From Okapia johnstoni (Eukaryota; Chordata; Mammalia; Artiodactyla; Giraffidae), in assembly GCA_024291935.2 (NCBI GenBank), contig CM044315.1, positions 50,566,385 to 50,630,384 of the forward strand: DNA of 64,000 nt. The letters run 5' to 3'. Below, piece after piece: positions 22,574-34,998 of this stretch; the first letter of the stretch is position 1; each line of letters opens with the position of its first letter. A program made the position numbers and the translations under genes. The notes below the pieces were generated by a model, which searched no databases, was not told the origin of the DNA, and saw nothing but the letters and a program-made list of their open reading frames with translations.

Positions 22574-23820
22574 TAAAACATTTGCAAAGCAAAGGAACCA
22601 TTGACAAAACTAAAAGACAGCCTATTTGGTAGAAAATATTTGCAAATGATATGACAAAGGGTTAATACCCAAAATATATAAACAGCTCACATAACTGAAT
22701 ATCAAAAAAGTAAACAACCCAGTCAAAAAAATGGGCAGAAGTCCTGAACATACATTCAGTCATACAGATGGTTAACAGGCACAGGAAAAGATCCTCAACA
22801 ATGTTAATAGAAAAATGCAAATAAAAATAACAATATCACTTAACACCTATCAAAATGGCTTTCATTAAAAAGACTTCAGATAATAAATGTTAGTTAGGAT
22901 TTGGAGAAAGGGAACCTTGTACCCTATTGGTGGGAATGTAAACTGGTGCAGTCACTGTGGAAAACATTACAGAAGTTCCTTAAAAAATTAAAAACAGAAC
23001 TACAATATAATCTAGTAATTCCACTACCGGGTATATATCTGGAAAAATCTAAAATACTAATGTGAAAAGATACACACACCCCAATGTTCATAGCAGCACT
23101 ATTTACAACAGCCAAGACACGAAAGCAATTTAAGTGTCCATCGGCAGATGAATGATAAAGAAGATGTAGTGTATGTACAATGTAATATTACTCATCTGTG
23201 AAAAGAATGAAATTGTTGCATTTGTACCAATATGGATGGACCTGAAGGGTATTAGGTAGTAGTTGCTCAGTCGTGCCCAACTCTTTGCGATGCTTTGGAC
23301 TACAGCCCTCTAGGCTCCTCTGTCCATGGGATTTCCCAGGAAAAAATACCACAGTAGGATGCCCTTCTCCAGGGGACCTTCCTGACCCAGACATTGAACC
23401 CAGGTCTCCGGCATTACAGGCAGATTCTTTACCCTTTGAACTGCACAGCAAGGGTATTAAGCTAAGTGAAATAAGTCAGACAGAGAAAGATAAATATCCA
23501 TGTGATATAACTTATATGTGGGATGTGAAAAATAAAACAAATTGTATATGGCAAAAAGAAACAGACTCACATACATAGAAAACATACTTATAGTTACCAG
23601 TGAGGAGAGGAGAGGGACAAGATAAGGGTATGGGATTAAGGAATACAAATTACTATGTATTAAACAGATAAGCAATAAGGATATATTGTATGGCACTATA
23701 CAATATAGCCACTGTTTTGTAATAAATGTAAGTGGACTATAATCTATAGAAATATTGAATTACTATGGTGAACCACTGAAACTAATATAAACTGTAAATC
23801 AACTGCACCTTGATTAAAAA
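22574..23820 (+). mobile_element. Older L1 3' part, split by a Bov-tA
   Basis: L1 ORF2 end and 3' UTR: GACAAAGGGTTAATACCCAA, TACCCTATTGGTGGGAATGT, TAGCAGCACTATTTACAACA, GACAGAGAAAGATAAATATC and the ending ACTGTAAATCAACTGCACC. It is interrupted by a SINE at 23255-23449. It is a separate insertion from the younger L1 at 21535. Confidence 0.88.
23245..23459 (-). mobile_element. Bov-tA SINE with 10-bp TSD inside L1
   Basis: Antisense Bov-tA at 23255-23449. The direct repeat AAGGGTATTA lies at 23245-23254 and 23450-23459. Excising it restores continuous L1 sequence (CCTGAAGGGTATTAAGC). Confidence 0.95.
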
Positions 23821-24410
23821 TATTTTTTTAAATAAGAAACATTTGCCCTTCTTGTAAGCGTTCTTGTATGTCACTCAAGGCTTTGCTGTCTTGATGAGCT
23901 CGGGTATTTCTTCTTTTCCTTACAACTATTAAGACGCATTCACTTTTGAACTTTTTTCAGTTCCTAATTAGTCTTGGGTGGCCCTTAAAGAGAGAGGAAA
24001 GGAATGGCTAGAAATCATTTTATGCTGTGTCATTTAAATACTTCCAGTATTTATTTCAACACACCAGGTAAACTGATGAATAATTTAGATGAAATGATGA
24101 ATAGAATCATTTTGCCATCTATAGTATGAAACCTGAAATATCACTGAAATATCCAATTCAGTCCTTTTTTTTGTCTCATTTTTCCCTTGCTTATAAGAAA
24201 TCAAGGCTCTAATAAGGTCTTTGGGAGGAAATGGAGGTACAAGAAGTAAAGGAAGAATGATAATGAAAACCCTAACTACAGCTTGGTTTGCACTATGGAG
24301 CGGCACAGGTTGAAGGTGTGGGCTCTGAACCCACACTAGGGCAGCAGGAAAGTGACAGAACACAGGAGTAGAGAGAGCATAAAGGCATTAGGTTGGGTTT
24401 TTGAACCAGT
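23821..24410. other. Non-repeat DNA carrying copy 1 of a 185-bp duplication
   Basis: No gene seen. Positions 23962-24146 are about 96% identical to 26797-26981 (about 8 mismatches, no indels by eye). The flanks are unrelated. Confidence 0.8.
23962..24146 (+). repeat. 185-bp dispersed direct duplication, copy 1
   Basis: Starts TCCTAATTAGTCTTGGGTGG and ends ACCTGAAATATCACTG. It pairs with 26797-26981 at a constant offset of 2835. The sequence belongs to no repeat family I recognise. Confidence 0.85.
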
Positions 24411-25770
24411 TTGGTTCAGTCGCTCAGTTGTGTCCGACTCTTTGCGACCCCATGAACTTCAGCATGCCAGGCCTCCCTGTCCATCACCAACTGCCAGAGT
24501 CTACCCAAACCCATGTCCATTGAGTCAGTGATGCCATCCAACCATCTCATCCTCTGTCATCCCCTTCTCCTCCTGCCCTCAATCTTTCCCAGCATCAGGG
24601 TATTTTCCAATGAGTCAGCTCTTTGCATCAGGTGGCCAAAGTATCGGAGTTTCAACTTCAACATCAGTCCTTCCAATGAACACCCAGGACTGATCTCCTT
24701 TAGGATGGACTGGTTGGATCTCATTGCAGTCCAAGGGACTCTCAAGAGTCTTCTTCAACACCACAGTTCATAAGCATCAATTTTTCAGTGCTCAGCTTTC
24801 TTTATAGTCCAACTCTCACATCCATACATGACTACTGGAAAAACCATAGCCTTGACTAGATGGACCTTTGTTGACAAAGTAATGTCTCTGCTTTTTTTTT
24901 TTCTGTCTAGATTGGTCATAACTTTCCTTCCAAGGAGTAAGTGTCTTTTAATTTCATGGCTGCAATCACCATCTGCACTGATTTTAGAGCCCCAAAAATA
25001 AGGTCAGCCACTGTTTCCACTGTTTCCCCATCTTTCAGCCATCAAGTGATGGGACCAGATGCCATGATCTTAGTTTTCTGAATGTTGAGCTTTAAGCCAA
25101 CTTTTTCACTCTTCTCTTTCACTTTCATCAAGAGGTTCTTTAGTTCTTCTTCGCTTTCTGCCATAAGGGTGGTGTCATCTGCATATCTGAGGTTATTGAT
25201 ATTTTTCCTGGCAATCTTGACTCCAGCCTATGCTTCATCCAGACCAGCATTTCTCATGATGTACTCTGCATATAAGTTAAATAAGCAGGGTGACAATATA
25301 CAGCCTTGACGTACTCCTTTTGCTATTTGGAACCAGTCTGTTGTTCCATGTCCAGTTCTAACTGTTGCTTCCTGACCTGCATACAGGTTTCTCAAGAGAC
25401 AGGTCAGATGGTCTGGTATTCCCATCTCTTTCAGAATTTTCCAGTTTATTGTGATCCACAGAGTCAAAGGCTATGGCATCGTCAATAAAGCAGAAATAGA
25501 TGTTTTTCTGGAACTCTCTTGCTTTTCCAATGAGCCAACAGATGTTGGCAATTTGATCTCTGGTTCCTCTGCCTTTTCTAAAACCAGCTTGAACATCTGG
25601 AAGTTCACGGTTCACGTATTGCTGAAGTCTGGCTTGGAGAATTTTGAGCATTACTTTACTAGCGTGTGAGATGAGTGCGATTGTGCGGTAGTTTGAGCAT
25701 TCTTTGGTATTGCCTTTCTTTAGGATTGGAATGAAAACTGACCTTTTCCAGTCCTGTGTCCACTGCCAAG
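24411..25770 (-). mobile_element. BovB LINE copy 4, 5'-truncated
   Basis: Reverse-oriented BovB. The 3' end is at left (GGTTCAGTCGCTCAGTTGTG) and the truncated 5' end at right near 25763. The minus-strand frame 25358-25786 reads MLKILQARLQQYVNRELPDV, QAGFRKGRGTRDQIAN and NIYFCFIDDAIAFDSVDHNK, the polymerase fingers and motif A region (normally F.DY.KAFD; here FIDDAIAFD). A second frame (25228-25467) has GVRQGCILSPCLFNLYAEYI. Frames are broken between them, so it is inactive. Confidence 0.94.
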
Positions 25771-28383
25771 TAAGTTTTGATTTCAAGTCACCCTGTTATT
25801 GTGTGACCATGGGCAAAGTATTGAACTATTCTGAGGTTCTGCTTTTCTGCTCAAGACTGAACTTTTTCTGCTCAAGACTGAAACTAACCACCTCCTCACA
25901 ATGCTACCAGGAAGAGGATATGAGAGCTTGGGCTTTGTGCCTGTTTTTTAGGACCTGGTAAAGAGAGACCTGGTAGCCATTAACGGTGTGTTCTCTCTGC
26001 TGAGGACTATTGGTGCCCTTGACGGTTTTATTTTACTCCCCTGCTACGCAGCAGGCAGCTAAAGTGGGCCTCTCTGAGAAGCTAGTAAAGGGCATGTATG
26101 CTAGAAGTGGGAACCCCTTCCCGCCACCACTCTCACACCAGGCCAGGGTCAATGTTTTCAGAACGTGGATGGCCAGTTTCTTTTTCATTCCTTTCTTGGA
26201 GCTTCATTCCAAATCCCACATAAGATTTATTTAGCAAAGCTAGAATTCTTGGGGCACTCATGACAGATCCCTTTTGAATAGCCAAGGAAATTCCACTGAT
26301 ATTTCAGTTCTTCTGATTTATACTTCCTATTACCTTGTTTTATTTTAAATTCTGGCAATAAACTACATGTGAGAAGTTGGCAAACTGTATGGCATTTCTA
26401 CAGTCCCTTAACCTTTACTTGTTCTCTAAGTAATTCTGAAAACTGAATAACATTTAACTTCAATTTTGCACAACTGGACAATTGGAGCCTTCAAAATTTA
26501 AGCCCGTGGATTTGCACTTTGTATTTCTGAGTGGTAGCTTTTCTCTGCAGTCCCTGCTCTACAAGTCGGTGTATGTCTGTTAAAAGATTTCTTTCCTTCT
26601 GCATCCCTACGCTAGTTTTCCAGGCAGGAAGCCTTGGATAAACTGCAGGCGTTAGGCCTTTCTTGAAGACTGTTTTGGCCTCTATGAGGCTTCCTGTTTT
26701 CCTGAGACAGAACAAGATGGTTACATCAACCTTAAAAAAAATCAGCAGAGAAGAAACCATACTTAAAGGAGCAAGTATTCCCTTTCTTTTGGTGGGTCCT
26801 AATTAGTCTTGGGTGGCCCTAAAAGAGAGAGGAAAGAAATGGCTAGAAATCATTTTATGCTGTGTCATTTAAATACTTACAGTATTTATTTCAACTCACC
26901 AGGTAAACTGATGAATAATTTAGATGAAATTATGAATAGAATCATTTTGCCATCTATAATATTAAACCTGAAATATCCCTGTGTTTGGGTAGGTGGGGTC
27001 AAGAGAAATCAAACTAGTAAAAGATTTTAGGAATTACACAGTTATGTTTTTTTTTGGTTTGCTTGGAACATCGGGATATTTTCAGATTGCTAGTTTACCA
27101 CTTGTGATAAAAAGATAGAGAATATCTGAGCACACAGTATGTTTTCCAGCTTATACAAAAAGTAGATGTTAAGATAAAGGAACAAAAACTTGGTACAAAA
27201 TACACTAAACTTTAACAATATTCCTGTGTTTTCCTAATTTATTACATTTAAATGAAATGATTTCTTGAATTTTTAAAGTTAACCTATTTTGAAAAACGAA
27301 GTTATTTTTGCTGCTATTCAGAACTCCTTTTTAAAATAATTTTGGTTTGCTCCTGACACAATTTGCCATCCTTGTTGTTGCTGTTTTGCATGTGTTTGTC
27401 TTGGGCATATAAATTGCTCTTGAACTGTTTTTACCAAATGTGGGCCATTATGAAATAGTCACTCTCAAATGGTACTTAATGGAATTTAAAAGCAGAAAAT
27501 AAACCACAAGTAGGGAGGACTCTTGATGGGCCTTGATTGCCTCAAAGCACTATACCTTCAGTGCATGTGCCTGAACCAGTACAGAGGTGCAAATGCATGT
27601 GTGTCAGGAAGGCAGGATCGTGTGTGTGCCGAGCACACATCAGAGTACACAATAAGTGCCCATATATGGAAACTATCTTAGAAACAGGAAAACAATCTCT
27701 ATCTCCTTATAAGACCCTGAGCCAGATACCAAAATTACTTTAATATTAAGAACAGAAATAAGAGCTGATCAAAAATGTTTCCCATTACATTCTGCCATGT
27801 TTCCCCAAACCACTGAATGCCCTCATCAGGTTTACAACATGCTGATACTGAAGGGAAGACCTCTTGGAGATAGAATCTTCAAAAAGAAGATTCACAACTA
27901 TGGCAGTGCAAGCTATTTGGTTGTCATTTGTTCCCTAGCCGGTTTTTAGCTGAATTTACCTTAAAGTATGCCATGTTCATTTCATTTAAGCTCCAGAGAA
28001 TTGGATTTCCTGCCAGTACCACCCAGTCAGTCCCTGAAGAAGCAGCTGCTTGATCCATGCTGTGCTTCCATCTGTGCAGAACGGATCCAAGAATTTCTCC
28101 CATCTGAGACTGACCATTTGACTATCAACCACCTATGAGGTGTCCCAGTCCACCAAGACCCCAGAGTACTGGCAATGGTACTCACAGGTGCAAAGGCACA
28201 CTAATAGATTCTCTCTCCAGATTTTCTCTCAGATTTGGAAAAAAATCAACTTGATAGTTATTAAACTCTTTCTGGATGTGTGGCAGTGTGGAAGGTTTAA
28301 AAATATAATGGCTTGTCCCTGCTCTACGCTTTCTCTTCAGAGTGATCATACAAATGCCCAGTTACTTACTTATTCCCCCCACT
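25771..28383. other. Intergenic DNA, no gene recognised
   Basis: Unique-looking sequence with only short open frames. It holds copy 2 of the 185-bp duplication (26797-26981). No exon with credible splice context seen. Confidence 0.55.
26797..26981 (+). repeat. 185-bp dispersed direct duplication, copy 2
   Basis: Near-identical to 23962-24146 in the same orientation. Differences are scattered substitutions only. Both borders fall abruptly to unrelated sequence. Confidence 0.85.
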
Positions 28384-28492
28384 AGACTGTGAGCACCATG
28401 AGGGCACAGACTATGTCTTATTCTCAACTGTATCTGGGGCCTGTCACATAGTAGGTGCTCATTAAATGCTTCTTTAATAAGTGAATGAGTTA
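28384..28492 (+). repeat. L2 LINE 3' end
   Basis: Familiar L2 tail: GACTGTGAGCACCATGAGGG, CACAGACTATGTCTTATTC, CATAGTAGGTGCTCATTAAA, then GTGAATGAG. Confidence 0.8.
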
Positions 28493-29010
28493 GGTGAAGT
28501 CTTCAAGTAGGTAGGACTTACATGGTCTTTGGAAGGATATTGAAGGTAGGCATAAGATACTGAAAAAAGAAAAATGCTAAAAATATCAGGAAATGTGACT
28601 TCTGAAAGGGAGGTAGATAGGAAGAAAAACAAGTCCCATATTTTGAACATCATTTTGTGCACTGTTGGGGCAAGAGCAGCAGGCAATTTTTGATGGGTGA
28701 CTATAGCTGGGGCTTGATATATAGTATATCAAATGTTTGAGGCAGGGGGACAATGGAAGCTCCAGAAGTAGACACCATCTCAAAGAAAAGGTAGGAACCA
28801 GGAGGCATGAAGGCTAGGGAAGGTCCTTAGTGGGTGTCCTTAAGGACTGAGCAAAAAGATTCAGAGATCAGAAGAGAGAGACAGAGACACACCAAAAGGT
28901 GGAATAAGAATACCTTTATCCTCTAAGGTTAAAGACTATTTTCTTCTCCTCCCTGTCATTCTAGCAGCTGGTGAGGTCCCTTGCTATTCACCATCAGGTA
29001 TAGTCTTCCC
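28493..29010. other. Intergenic DNA, nothing recognised
   Basis: Purine-rich intergenic sequence without a supported feature. Confidence 0.5.
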
Positions 29011-29136
29011 TTGGAGAAGGAAATGGCAACCCACTCCAGTGTTTTTGCCTGGAGAATCCCAGGGATGGGGGAGCCTGGTGCGCTTCTATCTATGGGGACG
29101 CAGAGAGTCGGACATAACTGAAGCGACTTAGCAGCG
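29011..29136 (+). mobile_element. BovA monomer SINE
   Basis: Single BovA unit in sense orientation, from TTGGAGAAGGAAATGGCAAC to GAAGCGACTTAGCAGC. It corresponds to one half of a Bov-A2. Confidence 0.88.
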
Positions 29137-29159
29137 TCTTCCCTTGAGAAAGGGCTCAG

Positions 29160-29355
29160 GGGCATGGAGCACCATCCACAGCTTTGCTATGTTCTCTATG
29201 ACAAGTTACTTCACATCTCTGAAACTCAACTTTTTCATCTGTAAAATTGGGGTGATACCTGCCTCTTGCAATTGGGGTGGTAATGTCTAAATTTAATGTG
29301 ATATATCATCTAAAGCACCAAACACTTAGTACCTGACACATCACAAAGGAGATAC
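29160..29355 (+). repeat. MIR SINE fragment
   Basis: MIR-type phrases ACAAGTTACTTCACATCTCT, TTTTTCATCTGTAAAATTGG and AGCACCAAACACTTAGTACC in order. Confidence 0.65.
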
Positions 29356-29424
29356 ATATACATTTTTTTTTCTACCCATGTAGCACTTAGCCCTAGACTC
29401 AGAAGACTTACATTGAAGGCCTCT

Positions 29425-29663
29425 CTCTGGCACTAAGGGTTTCCCTGGTAGTTCAGACAGTAAAGAATCTGCTTACAATGCAGGAAACCTGGGTTTGATT
29501 CCTGGGTCAGGGAGATCCCCTGGAGAAGGACATGGCAATCCACTCCAGTATTCTTGCCTGGAGAACCCCATGGAGAGAGGAGCCTGGTGGGCTATAGTCC
29601 ATGGGGTCACAGAGAATTGGACACAACTGAGTGACTAACATTTTCACTTTCTCTGGCACTAAG
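29425..29663 (+). mobile_element. Bov-tA SINE with 13-bp TSD
   Basis: Sense Bov-tA at 29438-29650 with direct repeat CTCTGGCACTAAG at 29425-29437 and 29651-29663. Confidence 0.95.
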
Positions 29664-30449
29664 CTCATGTGTGACCATGGGCCTCAGTTTCCTCATTAAG
29701 GAAGACATGAAGGAATGAGTAGGTCTATCTCTAAACCATCTTCAAGTGCTAAAATTCTCTAGTTCTCAGATTATAAAGAGGAATGTTTGGGAATCAAATA
29801 TTTAAGATTTTTAACAATGTAATTGCTCAGGAGAGGCAGAAGTCACGAACCAACTAGTCACCACTTAGCTTGGTGATTAGCTCTGACACTTTCTGATCTT
29901 CCTCACTTGGGCCACGGATGTGTCTGTGAGACAATTCCTAAGAGAGTCACTCATGAGTGAACGAAGGGGTTTAAGTCCATGAGAGAAACTCCTTGTTTTC
30001 CTCTGAGGAACTGTAAAGTTAGTGTGTCAGCCTCAGATGGAGACCCTGGGGTGAATAATGAATGCACAGGTGGTGGCTATAAATGTTAGAAAGGGAGGCT
30101 ATCAAATGCAGAGATGGAATTACATTGAAAGCACATTTCTAGACAAATCCTCATGGTGTTTGTTTAATAACTATGCTACCTCCAGAGCTATAGGCTTTCA
30201 GAACACAATAATTATGTCACGGGCCAGACTTACAGCTTCTCTTGTCTCAGACTCTGCCTCAGGCAGGGACCCAAGCAACTCATGGTGGAAGCCGTCAGCA
30301 GCCCCTTACATACTTCCTCCACCTCACCACATCACTACCACCAGACAGCAAGGACCTTCAGGATACTGCCTTATTCTGTGGACCCTGTCACAGCCCTCAT
30401 GTGTGGTTTTACACAAAGGCAGCCCTCAGCAAATGTTGGGTAAATGAAT
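29664..30449. other. Intergenic DNA, no gene supported
   Basis: Contains overlapping short frames at 30058-30451 with no family motif or splice context. Nothing else recognised. Confidence 0.5.
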
Positions 30450-30751
30450 GAAAGGCGGGAGCTGCTGCTACTGCTGCTGCTAAGTCACTTTAGTCGTGTC
30501 CGACTCTGTGCGACCCCATGGACGGCAGCCCCCCAGGCTCCCCTGTCCCTGGGATTCTCCAGGCAAGAACACTGGAGTGGGTTGCCATTTCCTTCTCCAA
30601 TGCGTGAAAGTGAAAAATGAAAGTGAAGTCGCTCAGTCTTGTCCGACTCAGCAACCCCATGGACTGCAGCCCACCAGGCTCCTCTGTCCATGGGATTCTC
30701 CAGGCAAGAGTACTGGAGTGGGGCGCCATTTCTTCTCTGGAAAGGTGGGAG
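30450..30751 (-). mobile_element. Bov-A2 SINE with 12-bp TSD
   Basis: Antisense dimeric BovA at 30462-30739, with its CTG-repeat tail at the left edge. Target-site copies GAAAGGCGGGAG (30450-30461) and GAAAGGTGGGAG (30740-30751). Confidence 0.93.
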
Positions 30752-30786
30752 GGATCCTCCAAAAGACCTAATGGAGAGAGAGTCTA

Positions 30787-30996
30787 ATGTTAGCCATTCA
30801 GTTGTGTCTGACTCTTTTCCACACCATCATGAACTGCAGCTAGCCAGGCCCCTCTGTCCATGGGGATTCTCTAGGCAAGAATACTGGAGTGGATTGCCAT
30901 TCTTTCTCCAGGGGATCTTCCTGACCCAGGAATTGAACCTGGGTCTCCTGCATTGCAGGCAGAGTCTTTATCATCTGAGCCACCCAGGAAAGCCCC
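30787..30996 (-). mobile_element. Bov-tA SINE
   Basis: Antisense Bov-tA from TTAGCCATTCAGTTGTGTCT to GAGCCACCCAGGAAAGCCC. It lies about 35 bp from the Bov-A2 to its left. Confidence 0.92.
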
Positions 30997-31714
30997 CAAA
31001 GTCTTAATCACTCTCAATAATAACTAACAGATCAATGCTTTACAAAGCTATTTAATCCTTTTTTTGAATTTGTTTCATCCTTTCAGCCTGTATGAATGTG
31101 GATAATTAGTGATGGAATGCTTCTGTTCATTTGCTATAAACAGTTCACTCTTGCAATGAAGCATTTCCTAAAGGAACCCTAGGTCAGATGGGAGAGGTAG
31201 CAGATGTATAAAAGTAAATTATAAGGCAGAATGTAAATTAAAAGAAAAAAAAGCACCACGGACATTTAAAGGAGAGGATGACTTTCAGGGAAATGGAAAT
31301 GTTTCGAGGACTGAGCGGTATTTGTGTTAGATCTTTAAGGAGCTACATGATCTTGAGTAACAGAAAAGATAAAAGGAGGAAGATGGCCAAGTATAAAGCC
31401 TGAGCAAGACATGAAGGTAGAAAGCAAAAACACATTCCAAAAGCAACTAGTTAGATTAAATGTAGACTAGTTAGATAAATTAGATTAAAGGTAGGCTAGG
31501 GATTGTAGGAGTTAAGGCAGAAACACAGGTTGAAGTTTAATTGTGAAGTTTTATTTACTATCAAATTATGTAAGTCATAATATTTTACCAAGGAAGACCA
31601 GGATCAAAGCTTAGGAATACTAGTCTGAAAATTGAATTAGCAAGGAAAACATCTGCACTTAAGGGCTCTCACTAGAAGACTACTTGCCTTGCTTTGGAAA
31701 GTGTGGTAGGGGAC

Positions 31715-31808
31715 CAGCAGCTTTGGTACCTGGGAGCTTGCTACAAATATGGAATCTCTGGCTGTCCCAGGCCCACAGAATCCAAATCTGCATGTGCATT
31801 AAAATATA
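31715..31808 (-). repeat. MER5-like fragment
   Basis: ACCTGGGAGCTTGCTACAAA, GGAATCTCTGGCTGTCCCAG and CATGTGCATTAAAA match the reverse orientation of MER5A/B with the usual divergence. Confidence 0.6.
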
Positions 31809-32654
31809 AGACCCAACTTGTCCAAGGAGGGTAGAGAAGAGCCTGAACACAGGAGGCTGCTCAAAGATGACAGGGAGGCGATAGGGAAGAGAGATGTGGA
31901 GAGGCAACACACCTCAGGACAGCCAGGACATCTGAAACTGTGCACTGGGACTGAGAGGATGGTGGGGCCATTTCTCCGGAATGTCCGGAGGAAAAGGATG
32001 CAGGGTGCATGAGATGACAGGAAAGGAGAAAACCTGCCTTCACATCTAGAAGTCAAGGAGCCTGCAGGGAGCATCCAGGTAGAGATGCCCAGAAGGCATT
32101 TGGAGAAGCAGATTAGATCACACGCAAAGTCCTCTTGTACTTTGTCTCAGTACCAAAAACATTCAAATAAGAAATGTAACAAAACACCTATAGTGCTGGC
32201 ATTGAATAAGATTTCACAACTCAAAGGAAACACAGGTGTTATCTAGTTCAATCCTCTCCTGTGAGAGTAGGAATTGTAAGCCCAGGAAGGGAAAGTGACT
32301 TTGATAGGTGACTCAGAAAAAAAAACTCAGCTAGATAGTCAGGGAGTTACGTGACTCCCAACACCGGGCTATTCCACTTCACTGTTATTCTAGTAACAGA
32401 GGCCTTGGGAACTAGGAATAGAGGAACTGGGCTCAAGGAAGTTATGCTAGAAATCGTGAAAGAATCAATGGAAGTCTTAGAAAATGTCTCAACAAGTAAA
32501 CTTCAGGAATTTTATAAATAAGTCTCTTTGCATGGTCCATAAACGTTGATCAGGTTTCAGGGTTATTTCAGAATATACTCAGTATTGGCTTAGCAAGACC
32601 AATTCTAATCTGGAATGCTTTTTATATGACAACCATATTAACTAGCATTTTTAT

Positions 32655-32830
32655 AGACTCACTCTGCACCAGGCACTTTCCCAAGTACCTTACATATATA
32701 TTAGCTCACTTACTACAACAACTAGCATGAAAGAGGCACTAATCATTTTCCACATGGAGAAACTGAGGCATAAATAAAACAAATCACCCACCTGATGTCA
32801 CACTGCTAGTTATTGGTGGAGCTAGGATTT
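32655..32830 (+). repeat. MIR SINE
   Basis: GCACCAGGCACTTTCCCAAG, CCACATGGAGAAACTGAGGC and GGTGGAGCTAGGATTTAAAC form a well-preserved MIR core. Confidence 0.8.
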
Positions 32831-33799
32831 AAACAGGCAATAATTTTTTGTTTTTGTATTGGAAGATGAGCCATATGTATTTTTTCCTCCTTTTCATGTA
32901 AAATGATAGATCTTTCTGTGAGAACCAGTTCTAACCCTGCACAGACTGTTGAGCTAATAGAAGTGCTTGGCTTAGGGTAATGCATTAGTCTATATCCTCT
33001 TTGACTAATCCTCATGCAGTTTTGATCTAACGCTGGCTTCTAGCCAATGATTTTAGTCCACTTCCATATCCTTTTTAATGCTTTTCAGTCTCATTATCTT
33101 TACGTCATGTCTAATGACCATCCTAATGAGTTTGCCTCTCAATGTCTTTTAGTAATAGGAGGCAAGAAAAGACACTGCTTCTATTGTTTTCAAAGGATGA
33201 AGCCTTCTTTTTGGGCTTTCTCTTTTCAGCTTTGGGTCTGGGGTATTTGTCCAATGGAGTTCAGTTTCCTTAGAAAGCAGGGGCACTGGCTGAGGTTAGC
33301 TCCCTTTCTCCATCCAGAGTAAGATGCTTCCAGGATGCCACCTGCATCTCCTTTGTAGCATCATTTGCGAAAACGTGCTCTGATTGTGTCTCCCTTGGAA
33401 GATGCTGGCACAGCTCCTCTGAAATAAATCCTCCCAGCTGGAGGGAGCCTGGGCTGAGGGCGGGGTACAGAGGCAGAAGCTGTCTTATGGAGACCTTCAT
33501 TAATGGCCTTGTGAGTTGCCCTGATTTTTCCACATGTCTGACCAAGTCAATTTCCTGTCTTGGATCTCCTTTCTTCTTGTCAATTCCCAACTTTTCTGCT
33601 CTTCATTCTTGGCCTGGCTGGAAGGGTGATTAATTTTATTTTTTTTGCTTGAAATGTACCAAGTGTTTGCCTTCTGGCATGGAGTCCAGAGTAGTGTCAG
33701 GGAAGGGCTCAAAGTTTAATCTACTCCAAATGATAAAACTGAAAGTCTATTTTCTGTCCTCTTTCCCTCTCAGTTCTTTTCTTTCCGAAAATAGAATGT

Positions 33800-33905
33800 T
33801 TAATATAAGTTTTAAAATTTACATACAATAAAATCAACCTTTTAAATGTATGATTCTATGAATTTTAACAAATGTGTAAAGACATGTAATTGTCATCATA
33901 ATCGG
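33800..33905 (+). repeat. Old L1 3' UTR-like fragment
   Basis: AATTTACATACAATAAAATC, TTGATTCTATGAATTTTAAC-like and GTAATTGTCATCATAATCGG resemble the 3' region of old L1 (L1M) elements. Family call tentative. Confidence 0.45.
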
Positions 33906-34774
33906 TTCTTTCCTTCTTTTTAAAATCCAAATCACTGAACAAAACATTAAGTAAGCATGTTGATACTTCATATAACTCAGCTGAACTATTATTAGCGCAA
34001 GACTTGGTGACTTTTTTTCCTAAAAGACGATTATGTTATCCATTAAGACATTTTAAACATTGCAGTGTTTTGTTTATCTCTAAGAGAAACTTCCAGTTCT
34101 TGAATATACAAATATAAATGAACAAGATCAACATTTTCATGGTCTAATACAACTGATTCCACCAAGTGTATCTTTAAATTTCTTTTTTCCCTTTGGACTA
34201 GCATGAATAATGTTTTGATGGTTTATCTTAAAGAATCTTGATTTTATGACTTCATTTGAGCAGTTATTTATTTAGGGCAGGATAAATAAATTATATCTGG
34301 TTGAGAAATGATATTTACATCTCAAAGTGGAGAGCGATGTTGTGAAAACATAATAAGCAGAGGGACACAAATGGAGTCAAGCTTGACTATCACTTCAAAT
34401 CACAATTTCAAGTTTTTGGGGGAAAGTCATAATCATGTGAGAATGTGGCTAAAGGGAACAATCTGTCTGCAGCTTTGTGTTCAGGGCCAAAAATATAAGA
34501 AGGAAACAAAGAATCTAATTAATGGAGAATAATCGTAAGATCCTGAATGACAAAACAGAGAAAAAGTCAATTTAGACAGTCTTGACTTTTATTCTTGAGT
34601 AAAAATATTTTTCTATTTTTTTATTGAAAAGGTTTTTCATACTCCATCCGTTTCTCTGTCTGGCCCTCTCATTCTTCAAGATCCAGCTGAAAGGAATCCT
34701 TCCCTGAAAAGTCTTTCTCATTCTCCAGAGTGAAGCTACTAGTCTTGGCTGTGTTCAGCTAAACATCGCCTGGT

Positions 34775-34998
34775 GTGGGTGTGCGCTCAGTTGCTCAGTC
34801 GTGTCCGACTCTTTGCAACCCTATGGACTGTAGCCTGCCAGGCTCCTCTGTCTATGAGATTTTCCAGGCAAGAATGCTGGAGTGGGTTGCCATTTCCTTC
34901 TCCAGGGGATCTCCCCAACCCAGGGATCAAACCCACGTTTCCTGCATCTCCTGAATTGGCAGGCAGATATCTTACCACTGAGCCACCTGAGAAGCTTC
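34775..34998 (-). mobile_element. Bov-tA SINE
   Basis: Antisense Bov-tA from CAGTTGCTCAGTCGTGTCC to GAGCCACCTGAGAAGC. Imperfect flanking copies of AACATC(G/T)CCT are visible at its edges. Confidence 0.9.

Larger units (their letters stand above)
30997..34772. other. Intergenic DNA with scattered old repeats
   Basis: No gene recognised. Old elements visible: MER5-like at 31715-31805, MIR at 32655-32830 and an L1M-like 3' fragment at 33800-33905. Open frames of 60-110 codons here have no motif or splice context. Confidence 0.5.

Noticed and set aside
29438..29650. tRNA(Glu)-like sequence with A/B-box-like GGTTTGATTCCTGGGTC
   Set aside because: It is the tRNA-derived head of Bov-tA, here and at other sites. 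No intact cloverleaf with acceptor stem, so no tRNA gene is called.
30242..30451. Overlapping frames resembling a proline/serine-rich small protein
   Set aside because: Two frames overlap on the same strand without motif or start context. No evidence of coding.
31818..32074. Overlapping frames on both strands
   Set aside because: Mirror-image frames in purine-rich DNA, no motif. Not a gene.
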